Shown here in pieces: positions 51,744 through 61,112 of a stretch of DNA of 64,000 bases; positions within the stretch are counted from its first letter, which is position 1, and the number at the start of each line of letters is the position of its first letter. The stretch is taken from assembly GCF_021654575.1 (NCBI RefSeq), contig NZ_AP024488.1, positions 4,115,501-4,179,500 on the forward strand, written 5' to 3'. The position numbers were made by a program, and so were the translations under genes. Source of the stretch: Desulfoluna limicola. Lineage in GTDB: Bacteria; Desulfobacterota; Desulfobacteria; Desulfobacterales; Desulfolunaceae. The notes beneath the pieces are model-generated. The model ran no database searches and was not told where the DNA came from. It worked only from the letters and a program-made list of their open reading frames with translations.

Positions 51744-53567
51744 ATGGCGGTCCATCACCACCAAGAATCTCGGATTTTTCTGGAACAGGAACAACATCTT
51801 GCCCGAATGATTCGACGACGCATCCCCCTTTACCAAGACAAAATAGCCTTGAAAGACCGGGCTGACGGCCCTTGGGTCAGCGTCACCTGGAACGAGATGG
51901 GAGCAACGGCGGACACCCTGGCCAAAGCGCTCCTTGCGTGTGGCATCAAAGCCGGCGACCGTGTGGGCATTTTTTCTCAGAACCGGGCCGCCTGGACCCT
52001 GGCCGATCTGGCCATTCTCACCATTCGCGGCACCACGGTCCCCATCTACGCCACCAACTCTGCCAATGAAGCCGCTTATATTATCGACGACGCCGCCATC
52101 AGCCTTATTTTTGTCAATGATCAGGAGCAATACGACAAAGCGCTCTCCCTTGTTGACCGCGGGGGATGCCTGAAAACCATCGTGGCATTCTCACCGGAAG
52201 TTCGCCTTCGACCCGACATCACCAGTTTTTCTTATGACGCGTTCCTCGCCCTTGGCAGAGAAGAAAACCGCCAAGATGAGTTGGACACATGCCTCGCCGA
52301 GGCAAAAAGTTCTGATCTGTACACCATCATCTACACCTCAGGCACCACCGGCACGCCCAAAGGTGCCATGCACACCCATGAAAGCATTATAGCAGCCATC
52401 CACAGCACCCGGTATCCCATGCCAATCAAGGAAACCGACATCTCCTTGTCGTTTCTTCCCCTCAGCCATGTCTTTGAGAGAAGCTGGAGCTGGTTTATTC
52501 TCTCCAGGGGGGCGGAGAATACCTACTGTCATGACCTGGAAAATGTATCTGCGTTTTTCGCCGAGGTGAAACCCCATTACATGGTCAGCCCCCCACGGCT
52601 CTGGGAAAAGATCCATGGGTCTGCCATGGAAAAACTCAACAACTCGTCCACCATCCGCCAGAAGCTCTTTCAATGGGCCCTTCAAACCGGCAGAGAACGA
52701 AACCGCCAGACAAACAACTCTCATCCCGTGGGGCTTGGCCTGAGCATCAAGTACCTGCTGGCAGGTCTTCTTGGGCTCAAGCGAATCCGAGCCATCGTCG
52801 GCGGGAGGGCAAAGTTTCACCACATCGGTGGGGCACCTCTGAACCCTGACATCATCGATTTTTTCGTCAGTTCCGGCATTCCCATGGGGCTGGGCTACGG
52901 CCTGACAGAGGTGTTTCCCATCTGCGTCTGCAGCCCACAGGATATCGGATTCGGAACCAGCGGCAAACCCATTCCCCTGATGAAGATGCGCACCGGATCA
53001 AACGGGGAGCTTCAGGCCGGTGGCCCATGCCTGATGAAGGGATACTGGAACAATCCCGAAGCGACATCCCAGGCCTTTACCGAAGACGGCTGGTTCAAAA
53101 CAGGCGATGTGGGCAACGTCACCCCCGAGGGGCACATCTGCATCACGGACCGTCTCAAAGAGATCATCATCACCTCAGGAGGCAAAAGCATCCCCCCCCA
53201 GACCATCGAGTCCGCCATCAAAGATGACATCTACGTGGAACAGGTGGTGGCCGTGGGCGATGGCAGGCCCTATGTCTCAGCCCTTGTGATCCCCTCCTTT
53301 CCCATCCTGGAATCGCTGGCCGAGGTCATGGGGCTCTCCTGGGACGACCGTGCCTCCCTTGTGGCCCACCCGGAAATCATCAGCTTCTACAAATACCGTA
53401 TTGAACAGTTCACCCAGGGCCTTGGGCAGGTAAAAAAAATCAAACGATTCACCCTGCTCTCCTCAGCCTTGACCCAGCACGCCGGAGAGCTCACCCCCAC
53501 CATGAAGGTAAAGCGCCGCGTGATCAACGAGCGCTACGCCCACATCATCGAAGCAATGTATTCTTAA
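51744..53567 (+). CDS. Long-chain fatty acid-CoA ligase (AMP-binding)
   Basis: A 607-residue adenylating enzyme like FadD15. P-loop TIIYTSGTTGTPKGAMHTHE (about 192-211), A5 GYGLTEVFP, A7 GWFKTGDVGNV, A8 TDRLKEIIITSGGKSIPPQ, and a C-terminal Lys region TPTMKVKRRVI. It activates a fatty acid to acyl-CoA at the membrane face. The ATG at 51744 has AAGCGGAG about 10 nt upstream, whereas the ATG at 51735 is only 1 nt away. It is a single gene. Confidence 0.92.
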   Translation: MAVHHHQESRIFLEQEQHLARMIRRRIPLYQDKIALKDRADGPWVSVTWNEMGATADTLAKALLACGIKAGDRVGIFSQNRAAWTLADLAILTIRGTTVPIYATNSANEAAYIIDDAAISLIFVNDQEQYDKALSLVDRGGCLKTIVAFSPEVRLRPDITSFSYDAFLALGREENRQDELDTCLAEAKSSDLYTIIYTSGTTGTPKGAMHTHESIIAAIHSTRYPMPIKETDISLSFLPLSHVFERSWSWFILSRGAENTYCHDLENVSAFFAEVKPHYMVSPPRLWEKIHGSAMEKLNNSSTIRQKLFQWALQTGRERNRQTNNSHPVGLGLSIKYLLAGLLGLKRIRAIVGGRAKFHHIGGAPLNPDIIDFFVSSGIPMGLGYGLTEVFPICVCSPQDIGFGTSGKPIPLMKMRTGSNGELQAGGPCLMKGYWNNPEATSQAFTEDGWFKTGDVGNVTPEGHICITDRLKEIIITSGGKSIPPQTIESAIKDDIYVEQVVAVGDGRPYVSALVIPSFPILESLAEVMGLSWDDRASLVAHPEIISFYKYRIEQFTQGLGQVKKIKRFTLLSSALTQHAGELTPTMKVKRRVINERYAHIIEAMYS

Positions 53568-53576
53568 AAGGCATGC

Positions 53577-53774
53577 AACTATTCCGCTCAATCGTGCCTC
53601 CGGCGGCCCTGCCGGGGGCCAAACCTTGAAAAAAAGGTGCCCCCCCTTAAAATCAATGTCAAGGGCTCAATCGTTGTTGATTTAGCTTGTGCCGCCCAAA
53701 GGGGCTGAAGAGATTGGCTGTTGCAACCGGAACGTTTGTGCGGAGCTTGTTTCAAAAAGCGACCCGCCGGAGCC
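53577..53774. repeat. Type A repeat
   Basis: AACTATTCCGCTCAATCGTG then GCCTCCGGCGGCCC at left; a diverged TTTGTGCGGAGC module and GCGACCCGCCGGAG at right. It is about 200 bp and follows the acyl-CoA ligase. Confidence 0.82.
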
Positions 53775-53904
53775 AGCCTTACTGAAGTAGTGGTGCTAAA
53801 AAACAACAATGCCCCCATAAACCTAAACCAGGCTACAGAGGCACAGAACAGACACAACCAGATTTTCTTTGAATCGGACATTATTCAGCAATGCCAAGGG
53901 CAAA

Positions 53905-54078
53905 TCAAGGTTTGCTTCCCGTGAAAACCAGATAAACAAACACAACGGCCACAGCGATGGCAAACGCCCCCGACGCGATCCAGAGGGGACTCAGCGCCAG
54001 GCGCGGCTCGTTTTCATGTTTCGACTCGCGCTTCTTTCTCTTCCTGTACTCAGAAAGCTTCACCACGTTTTTAACCAC
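53905..54078 (-). CDS. 57-residue single-helix membrane protein, unknown
   Basis: A basic N-terminus (VKLSEYRKRKKRESKHENEP) precedes one strong membrane helix (LWIASGAFAIAVAVVFVYLV) and a short FTGSKP tail, so an inside-facing basic end is likely. The start is a GTG at 54078 with GGGGAGG 8 nt upstream; the longer frame to 54186 has no site. I recognise no family. It is isolated in a gene-poor region. Confidence 0.65.
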   Translation of the reverse strand: MVKNVVKLSEYRKRKKRESKHENEPRLALSPLWIASGAFAIAVAVVFVYLVFTGSKP

Positions 54079-55050
54079 CCCAGAATCCTCCCCGGCCCAG
54101 GTTCCTGAGCCTTCCCATGAGTGCGAAAACAGATTCAACGCCTGGCCCGCCTCTTTACTGAAACAGCAGGAGCTGCCCCACACCATATCAGATAAAAAGA
54201 GATACCGGCACCCACCTCTTTCGTCTCTCTATTATTGATGTACAAGGTATGACGATTTTTTTCCAGCCCCTCATAGGCCAACTTGTTAAAATTCAAGTCC
54301 CCCTCGTCGCCATTCGCCGAGTAAGGTAAGGCAGGCCATCCGACGTGAAACTCCCCGGGTCAACAAGGCCCGGGGACTGAACAGACACACTTCCCGCCCA
54401 CATGGCGGGGAGCACCTATGGCTCTTCTCATGCCGCCTCACGTCACCTCACCTTGCCCCCACCCTTATGTATCAAACGGCCGCCCCCACTCAGCCTTGCC
54501 GACAATGCCCCCACGCCCCCTGTTTATCGCCCATAAACGCCCAAAGGCGCAAAGCGCCCATTCTTCTTTAATTTCAGACAGTTTCTTTAAAAAGATGACA
54601 CCCTCACCTGATAAAAAAGAGCAGGGATGACAGACGGACGACTTTACAGCTCATGGCTTCTGGGCTTTAACGAAACTAAATGGTGGTCAACCAACCGGTT
54701 GCCCACCGTGCCTGGTACGGGCGGATACCTGCATCCTTTTGGGTGCCTTAGGGGGGGGTGTCCGCCCGACCTCTTTTTATGAGAACATCACTAGACGCGT
54801 CATCGCTTCAAGCCCCTCTCTTTTATCGGCCTCACAATGCCCCACACACCGCTCCCTGCCCAACAAGCCTGATTCGGCTACAGCCCTTCACGAAAAAAGT
54901 ATGCACCGTGCCTTGCAGGCTGGGTTATTTTGCGCCACCCAACTGTATCCATGGGTATTTTTAACACACCCTGTCCCTGCCGCCGCACATCCACCCTTGT
55001 GACCATGTCTTAATTTCTCTCGTAATTTCAGTACATAAACTTTTTATCCA
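54079..55050. other. Gene-poor region
   Basis: About 970 bp with no convincing gene on either strand. A GC hairpin CCCCGGG...CCCGGGG at about 54353-54377 is visible. A minus-strand frame between about 54355 and 54137 is open for about 70 codons but lacks an ATG or good ribosome site. Confidence 0.45.
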
Positions 55051-55054
55051 ACGT

Positions 55055-55071
55055 TTGGCATCGTTAGTGCA
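55055..55071 (+). promoter_or_regulatory. Candidate sigma-54 promoter
   Basis: TTGGCATCGTTAGTGCA: GG (55057-55058) and GC (55069-55070) are exactly 10 nt apart, and the TGGCAT half matches the transporter promoter at 24992. The predicted start is near 55082, with hairpin-rich DNA following. Confidence 0.5.
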
Positions 55072-55081
55072 ATACTCTCTA

Positions 55082-55330
55082 AGCGAAACAGAGCAACGGC
55101 AGAAGGATCACCCCCCCTCGACTCTTCTGCCAAAAAAACAACCAGTGCCCCGCCTTGTCACACCGCCATCGGCGGGGCTCTGGTTTTGCTCCGTTTCACA
55201 TATATGAGCAATACATACCCACCTGCGGGCGGCCCCCACCGCCCGATCCCACAAAACAGCAGATAAAACGCAATATCCTACCCAAATATGCTCCGGTGCG
55301 CCCCCCCGCACCGGAGCCCTCCTTTATTTA
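55082..55330 (+). ncRNA. Possible structured RNA
   Basis: Three hairpins follow the sigma-54-like promoter: GGCAGAAG...CTTCTGCC (about 55103-55134), CCAGTGCCCCGCC...GGCGGGGCTCTGG (about 55141-55181, TTTT after; AAAAAAA before), and GCTCCGGTGCG...CGCACCGGAGC (55290-55317) followed by CCTCCTTTATTT. No ORF fits. It may be a short RNA ended by the last hairpin, or a set of terminators. Confidence 0.35.
55290..55329 (+). terminator. Terminator-like hairpin, 11-bp stem
   Basis: GCTCCGGTGCG and CGCACCGGAGC are perfect complements with a CCCCCC loop, followed by CCTCCTTTATTT on the plus strand. No annotated plus-strand gene ends just upstream. Confidence 0.7.
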
Positions 55331-55484
55331 CCAGGCCGCCCCATAATCATGGAAGCCCAGTGATGCCCTGCCACGGCTAAGATACCGCAATCGTCCCCTC
55401 ATCCCGTTTTCATTTCAGGGTAAAAGTGATACAACCACCTTGCCCGGCAGCATGCAGGGCCATCAAAATGAAAGGCGACGAAAC

Positions 55485-56570
55485 ATGACCAATCGGATAC
55501 ACAATTTCAGTGCGGGCCCATCAGCCCTTCCCACAGAGGTGATGAAAGAGATTCAGGAGAACCTGCTGTCGTATAAAGGCAGCGGCATGTCTGTGATGGA
55601 AATGAGCCACCGGGGCGACCTTTTCATGGAGATCATCGAAGAGGCACGCATGCGCATCAAACGTCTTTACAACCTGTCCGAGGCGTATGAGGTTCTTTTT
55701 GTTCATGGGGGAGCAAGCCTGCAGTTTGCCATGATCCCCATGAACTTCATCGGAGAGGGACAAACCGCCGATTATATCGAAACCGGCATCTGGTCCACCA
55801 AGGCCATCGCCGAAGCCCGGATTCAGAACAAAGGTGTTCGGGTGGCGGCCTCCTCCAAAGACCGGGAGTTCACCTGCATCCCCAAAGCCTTTGCCCTCTC
55901 CCCCGACGCCCCCTTTGTCCACATCACCACCAACAACACCGTCCGCGGGACCCAGTGGCATGCGCTGCCCGAAACAGGTAGCGTGCCCCTTATCGCCGAC
56001 ATGTCCTCCGACATCCTCAGCCGCCCCCTGGACGTCAGCCGGTTCGGCATGATCTACGGCGGTGCCCAGAAGAACATGGGCCCTTCGGGCACAGCTGTGG
56101 TGATCTTAAGGAAAGACATGGTGGAGAAGATCCCTGCGGGGCTTCCCACGATGCTCTCTTACCGCACCTATGTGGAAAAAGAGTCCATGTTCAACACCCC
56201 GGCCACCTTCCCTGTTTATGCGATCTCCCTGGTCACGAAATGGCTGGAGGAGACCATGGGAGGACTTAAAGCCATGGAAGAGATCAATACGCGTAAAGCC
56301 GAAAAACTTTACGCTGCAATGGATGAGGATGATTTCTACTGCGGCACGGCAGAAAAAGAGAGCCGCTCGCTGATGAACATCACCTTCCGCATCCGAAACC
56401 ACGACCTGGAGCCGGTGTTCATTGAAGAAGCGTTAAAGGCTGGAATGGCTGGCTTGAAGGGCCACAAATCGGTGGGTGGGCTTAGAGCATCCATCTACAA
56501 TGCCGTTTCGGAGAACTCGGTGGATGCGCTTTGCGCCTTCATGGGTGATTTCAAGCGAAAAAACAGATAA
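55485..56570 (+). CDS. serC: Phosphoserine aminotransferase
   Basis: A 361-residue PLP enzyme converting 3-phosphohydroxypyruvate to phosphoserine. It opens NFSAGPSALPTEVMKE, has the HGGASLQFAM phosphate loop, DMSSDILSRPLDV with the cofactor Asp, and the PLP Lys in GGAQKNMGPSG (about residue 195). It ends with the SerC-type GLKGHKSVGGLRASIYNAV. Normal length. The ATG at 55485 has AAAGGCGA upstream. Confidence 0.96.
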   Translation: MTNRIHNFSAGPSALPTEVMKEIQENLLSYKGSGMSVMEMSHRGDLFMEIIEEARMRIKRLYNLSEAYEVLFVHGGASLQFAMIPMNFIGEGQTADYIETGIWSTKAIAEARIQNKGVRVAASSKDREFTCIPKAFALSPDAPFVHITTNNTVRGTQWHALPETGSVPLIADMSSDILSRPLDVSRFGMIYGGAQKNMGPSGTAVVILRKDMVEKIPAGLPTMLSYRTYVEKESMFNTPATFPVYAISLVTKWLEETMGGLKAMEEINTRKAEKLYAAMDEDDFYCGTAEKESRSLMNITFRIRNHDLEPVFIEEALKAGMAGLKGHKSVGGLRASIYNAVSENSVDALCAFMGDFKRKNR

Positions 56571-56587
56571 TGACCAGACCCAGTGTT

Positions 56588-56778
56588 GCCTCCGGCGGCC
56601 CTGCCGGGGGCCAAACTGATGAAAAGTGTGACAAACAGGCCTTCATGGGTAAACCCGATGCATTCATGGTTGAAGGCGGATATGATTTGACCCGAGGCAC
56701 GAGGGGCAAAGCCCATCCGCAACCTGCTTTCAGGGTACTTTCAGCTATAGTGGCTTCCCCACCTTTGACGCCGGAGGC
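56588..56778. repeat. Type A repeat carrying a type B hairpin
   Basis: GCCTCCGGCGGCCCTGCCGG at left, GCCGGAGGC at right. Inside, GCGGATATGATTTGACCC and GGGGCAAAGCCCATCCGC flank GAGGCACGA. GGGGCTGAACAGTTAC lies about 10 bp beyond the right end. Confidence 0.82.
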
Positions 56779-56923
56779 ATTTTTTCTGGGGCTGAACAGT
56801 TACAAAAACAGCTGGGTCTGAGGGGTGACGGGCGTGTTTCCGTCACCTCATCCAGCCCCACCGTGGCGATGCCCAACGAGCACAAAAACCTTTGCAAAAT
56901 AAGAGAGATAGTCGCATTATAGT

Positions 56924-57586
56924 ATGAAAGAGAATGCCTTCGAGTCATGGAAACAAAAGGTCCCCCTTCTCGCGGGCAGGACCCTCAAGACGATAGAGAG
57001 AGCGGTGCAGGAAAAGCGATGCCAGGCCGCCATTTTCCCCTGTGAAGAGAGCGTCTACCGAGCCCTTTCCCTCACCTCTTTTGATCAGGTAAAAGTGGTC
57101 ATCCTGGGGCAGGATCCCTATCATGGGCGAGGGCAGGCAGACGGATTGGCCTTCTCGGTGCCGGATGGGGTAAAAATCCCCCCCTCCCTTCGCAACATCT
57201 TTAAAGAGGTGGCACGGGACACCGAACAAAATATGGAGAAGGCCTCCACCGATCTCTCACGCTGGGCCCGTCAGGGCGTCCTCCTTCTCAACACGGTCCT
57301 CACCGTGGAAGAGGGCAAGGCCGCGTCCCATGCAAACCTCGGCTGGCAGAAGATCACCGATGCCGTGGTTCAAGCGCTCAGCGACGGCGGAGTTCCTATC
57401 GTCTTCATGCTCTGGGGAGGCTACGCCCGAAGCAAAAAATCTTTGATCGACAGCGCCAAGCACCTTATTCTTGAAGCCCCTCACCCCTCGCCGCTGTCGG
57501 CTCACCGTGGATTTATCGGTTGCGGGCACTTCACCACGGCCAACCGTTTCCTTGACTCGAAAGGAAGAGAACCAGTCATCTGGTAA
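56924..57586 (+). CDS. ung: Uracil-DNA glycosylase
   Basis: A 220-residue family 1 UDG. The water-activating loop is GQDPYHG (about 62-68), uracil-binding LLLNTVLTV, and the minor-groove loop HPSPLSAHRGF. It excises uracil from DNA. It overlaps neither neighbour; slyX follows after 10 bp, so they share a transcript. Confidence 0.96.
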   Translation: MKENAFESWKQKVPLLAGRTLKTIERAVQEKRCQAAIFPCEESVYRALSLTSFDQVKVVILGQDPYHGRGQADGLAFSVPDGVKIPPSLRNIFKEVARDTEQNMEKASTDLSRWARQGVLLLNTVLTVEEGKAASHANLGWQKITDAVVQALSDGGVPIVFMLWGGYARSKKSLIDSAKHLILEAPHPSPLSAHRGFIGCGHFTTANRFLDSKGREPVIW

Positions 57587-57596
57587 AGGAGGGCAC

Positions 57597-57779
57597 ATGG
57601 ACGAGAAATGGATTGAGATGGAAACCAAACTCTCGTACCAGGAGTACATGCTCGACCAACTGAACGGGGTGGTCACCACCCAGCAGGAGCGCATCGAGCA
57701 ACTCGAATCAGAAATTGCAAGGATGGAGTCGCTGGTCAGGGAAACCTACGATATCCGGTTGCCGACACGAGAGGCCTGA
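57597..57779 (+). CDS. slyX: SlyX-family small coiled-coil protein
   Basis: A 60-residue protein with the SlyX pattern: MEMETKLSYQEYMLDQLN-like coiled coil, then VVTTQQERIEQLESEIARM, and a short charged tail ending LPTREA. The start has AAAGGAGGG 4 nt upstream. The function of SlyX is not established. Confidence 0.85.
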   Translation: MDEKWIEMETKLSYQEYMLDQLNGVVTTQQERIEQLESEIARMESLVRETYDIRLPTREA

Positions 57780-58072
57780 AAAGGCCCCCCCTTCTTTTTG
57801 TGCTCAGCATGGACAGCCCTTGGCTTACAACTCGGCCCTGCAAAACGAACAGCTGCTGATGGCGGTCCCCAACGGGTTCGCCATCCGTTTTTAGATGGGG
57901 ACGCACTTAAAAAGTACGTTTGCAACCGGCTGCATTCAAAGCGCCTGGGCCACTATTTAGTGGTGTACTGCCAACCGACCCCTTGAATTTTCCCGGCACC
58001 ATCTTAACTTATGCCCGATTATACTAACGACCCATTGTCCATTTATTATTCATCCACGTAAGGAGAGAGATC
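57780..58072. other. Spacer, nothing recognised
   Basis: No repeat copy and no credible gene. A promoter for the cyclophilin gene is expected near 58000-58040. Confidence 0.4.
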
Positions 58073-58597
<525 letters not shown>

Positions 58598-58618
58598 CCA
58601 GGGGATGATCCCCGGGGG

Positions 58619-58657
58619 GCCTCCGGCAGGCAAGCCTTAGGATTGCCTGCCGGAGGC
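58619..58657. repeat. Minimal repeat hairpin
   Basis: GCCTCCGGCAGGCAA and exact complement around a 9-nt loop: the terminal-box palindrome alone, 20 bp after the cyclophilin stop. It could work as a terminator stem, but AAAAAA rather than T follows. Confidence 0.75.
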
Positions 58658-58958
58658 AAAAAAGCAGGCACTCTCCCCCTCTACTTTACGAGTGCCGACG
58701 TGATGCGCCTGAAGTGCCAAGACTCACGTCGCATTTACAAGAAGCTTTCAATGGGTCCTTGGTTTGCGTTGCGTCGCCCCTTGCCACCGGATGATTGCTG
58801 ATTCCAGCCAGTCCCCTCAGAGTCAAGACGCCTTACAACCACCTCATGGCACTTGTTCAGATGGCCGAGACACCATCAGCTATCGAGGTGGCTCACCTCG
58901 CCACCGGAGGCAACGCATTTTGTAATCCCGCCAACCCCAAACACTCAGGACAATCCCC
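58658..58958. other. Spacer with repeat fragment
   Basis: Only a right-end repeat fragment (CGAGGTGGCTCACCTCGCCA then CCGGAGGC, 58883-58910) before the phosphoesterase gene. Confidence 0.6.
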
Positions 58959-59615
58959 ATGCAGATTCTTCTTCTTTCCGACATTCACGGCCACACCGAA
59001 CAACTTGTCAAACTGGCTGACGCCATTGATGAGGCGGACCTCGTCTGTCTCTGCGGAGACCTCACCAGTTTTCAGGGGCCGGCTGCGGCGCTGCGCGTGG
59101 TTGAGGCCGTCAAAAAACCATTGGATCAACTTGTGGCTGTCTCGGGAAACTGCGATGATAAAACCGTGGAGGGAAGCCTTGTGGAAAAAGGGGTCGGTGT
59201 TCACGGGCAGGTAAGGTCTGTGGGGAACATTTCGATTCTTGGGCTGGGGGGCTCACTTGTCACCCCGTTTCGCACCCCCAACGAATACCGGGAAGAAGAA
59301 CTGGCCTCGGCTCTGTCACAGGCCATGGAGGAGAACTCTGTGAGCTCGCCCCTTGTGCTGCTCTCCCACCAACCCCCCTTTCAATCGTGTGCCGATCGTC
59401 TGGCATCAGGGGGCCACGCTGGAAGCCGGGCCGTGCGTGAATTCATTGAAAAACACCGCCCCATCGCCTGTCTCACCGGTCACATCCATGAATCCCACGG
59501 CATTGAAAGGCAAAACGGCACGCTCATCGTCAACCCGGGGGCGCTGGCTCAAGGGCGATACGCCCGTGTCTTTATCACGGAAAAGGGCGCCCAAGCGGAA
59601 CTTGGCGCCCTTTAA
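58959..59615 (+). CDS. Metallophosphoesterase
   Basis: A 218-residue calcineurin-type phosphoesterase. The metal ligands are SDIHGH (Asp8, His10), CGDLTS, GNCDD, LLSHQPP and TGHIHESHG, so the two-metal site is complete. It resembles YfcE/ICC-like phosphodiesterases; the substrate may be a phosphodiester or nucleotide, unknown. It converges on the DUF3187 gene with 2 bp between stops. Confidence 0.9.
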   Translation: MQILLLSDIHGHTEQLVKLADAIDEADLVCLCGDLTSFQGPAAALRVVEAVKKPLDQLVAVSGNCDDKTVEGSLVEKGVGVHGQVRSVGNISILGLGGSLVTPFRTPNEYREEELASALSQAMEENSVSSPLVLLSHQPPFQSCADRLASGGHAGSRAVREFIEKHRPIACLTGHIHESHGIERQNGTLIVNPGALAQGRYARVFITEKGAQAELGAL

Positions 59616-59617
59616 CG

Positions 59618-60655
59618 CTACATCAACTTCAAGGTGTACCCCACCTGCACCCCGGCATCGGGACTGTTGTCGAAAAAGAAGAGGTTCTCGATGATTCCGA
59701 ACTCCAGCACACCCGGCCCAAGAATCGCCTTGAACCCCATGGTCAGCTCCACCACCGGCCTGTCAAGTTCCGGGTAATCGGCCACCCGGGACGCCGAGTT
59801 CATGGAGAGAACCCAGGAGAAGCTCTCACTTGTCATGTACTCAAAACTGTTCAGGGTCGAAAACCTGAACCGCTCCAAGTCCAGATCGTCATCACCGGAT
59901 CGGGTGTAAAACGTGGTGCCCACCCCATGATACCCAGCCATTGCCCCCCACTGCCAGCTCCAAAGTCCCTGAAGGGTTACGTCTGTACCGCTGTTTTCCT
60001 GATCATCATAAATCCGAGAGGTGGGGAGTTTCACGATGGCCCTTGCTGTCAGCATCGGCCACTGAGACACCAGCATGGATGCGGAGAGCTGCACATCCCC
60101 GGTGATAAAGCGCTTGATTTGATCGCTTTTGTCATGGACCACATCGTCCCTGTCCACGAAGATATAATGAGAGCGGTCCCGGGGCCACTCATCCCGGCCG
60201 TGCTGCCCAACCCCGATCATGGAGTGAAAGCCCTCGATAAAGCCATCCATAATCCCCCCGCCCTGAATTGCCACAGGCAGCTGAAATCCAAAGGCCAGGC
60301 GATCGTTGGCTCTGTAGAGAATGGAGGGGGTGAATGCAAGGGTCTCCACATCGAAGAGAAAGCTTCCGTATTTGAGCTCGGAGGTGTCCTGGCCGTTTCC
60401 CCAACCAGAGGCCGTGTCAGGTTCCACATTATGAATCCAGGTATTAAGCCACCGAACGTCCATGCCCAACTCAATACGCCCCTGATAGGAATCGGAAAAA
60501 GGGCTGGCAAAGGCAGGAACCGTTCGAATAAACTCTCCGGCGCCCAGAGCGGGAAGCCGAAAGGGCCCCAAACCAGCAAAGGCAACGGCAGGTATCCATG
60601 CAAAAACGAAAAACAGAACCGGTATCACAACACTATAAAACGATCGGAAACGCAT
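59618..60655 (-). CDS. DUF3187 outer-membrane protein
   Basis: A 345-residue protein with a signal peptide (ending near AVAFA) and alternating aromatic strands throughout, ending GVQVGYTLKLM with an outer-membrane-barrel C-terminal pattern. LGPFRLPALGAGEFIRTVPA and RIELGMDVRWLNTW fit DUF3187. It is probably an outer-membrane beta-barrel; function unknown. The ATG at 60655 follows AAGAGG. Confidence 0.82.
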   Translation of the reverse strand: MRFRSFYSVVIPVLFFVFAWIPAVAFAGLGPFRLPALGAGEFIRTVPAFASPFSDSYQGRIELGMDVRWLNTWIHNVEPDTASGWGNGQDTSELKYGSFLFDVETLAFTPSILYRANDRLAFGFQLPVAIQGGGIMDGFIEGFHSMIGVGQHGRDEWPRDRSHYIFVDRDDVVHDKSDQIKRFITGDVQLSASMLVSQWPMLTARAIVKLPTSRIYDDQENSGTDVTLQGLWSWQWGAMAGYHGVGTTFYTRSGDDDLDLERFRFSTLNSFEYMTSESFSWVLSMNSASRVADYPELDRPVVELTMGFKAILGPGVLEFGIIENLFFFDNSPDAGVQVGYTLKLM

Positions 60656-60825
60656 CACATACCTCTTCGTGATTAAACTTTATGCCCACCCATAAAACAT
60701 AGATCATGCGAGTCACTCAATAACACAGCCCAAGATGAAAAACCACAAAGCTGAAGGAACATCCGGGCCTTTCCATTCATCGGAACCACGTTCGAACGTC
60801 TGAAGAAGAAAAGGGGCTTAAAAAC

Positions 60826-60860
60826 CAAACGCCCCTCTCCAGTTTGGAGAGGGGCGTTTG
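60826..60860 (-). terminator. Terminator of hcp
   Basis: A 16-bp perfect stem (60826-60841 with 60845-60860), loop GTT; on the minus strand it is followed by GTTTTTAAG. It ends the hcp transcript 250 bp after its stop. Confidence 0.88.
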
Positions 60861-60991
60861 ATAGAATTCTGGGCGGGGGATTATCACCTGCTGCTGGAGG
60901 CGTTGAGGTCAAAGCCGATTTCGTTAACGCTACAAAACCGTGCCCATAGCCCTCAGAAACGTGTAGCGGGATATGAAGAAACCTCCAGTAT

Positions 60992-61102
60992 TGGAGGCGG
61001 GCGCAGCCCGCAGCGAACGCCCTTGCGGGTTTCCCCGGGGAACGCAAGAGAAATCGCAAGGGCAATCAGCTTTCGAGGTGGCTCACCTCGCCGCAGGGGG
61101 CT
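60992..61102. repeat. Type B repeat with variant stem
   Basis: GCGGGCGCAGCCCGC, arms GCCCTTGCG... and ...CGCAAGGGC around GGGGAACGC, CGAGGTGGCTCACCTCG. It ends 10 bp before the hcp stop codon. Confidence 0.85.
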
Positions 61103-61112
61103 TCCGGTTGCC

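Noticed and set aside
54241..54320. tRNA 3' end or attachment site (TTCAAGTCCCCCTCGTCGCCA)
   Set aside because: The T-arm does not pair (AAAA against CCCC) and no acceptor 5' strand or anticodon arm is found upstream. A 70-codon minus-strand frame through it has no proper start either.
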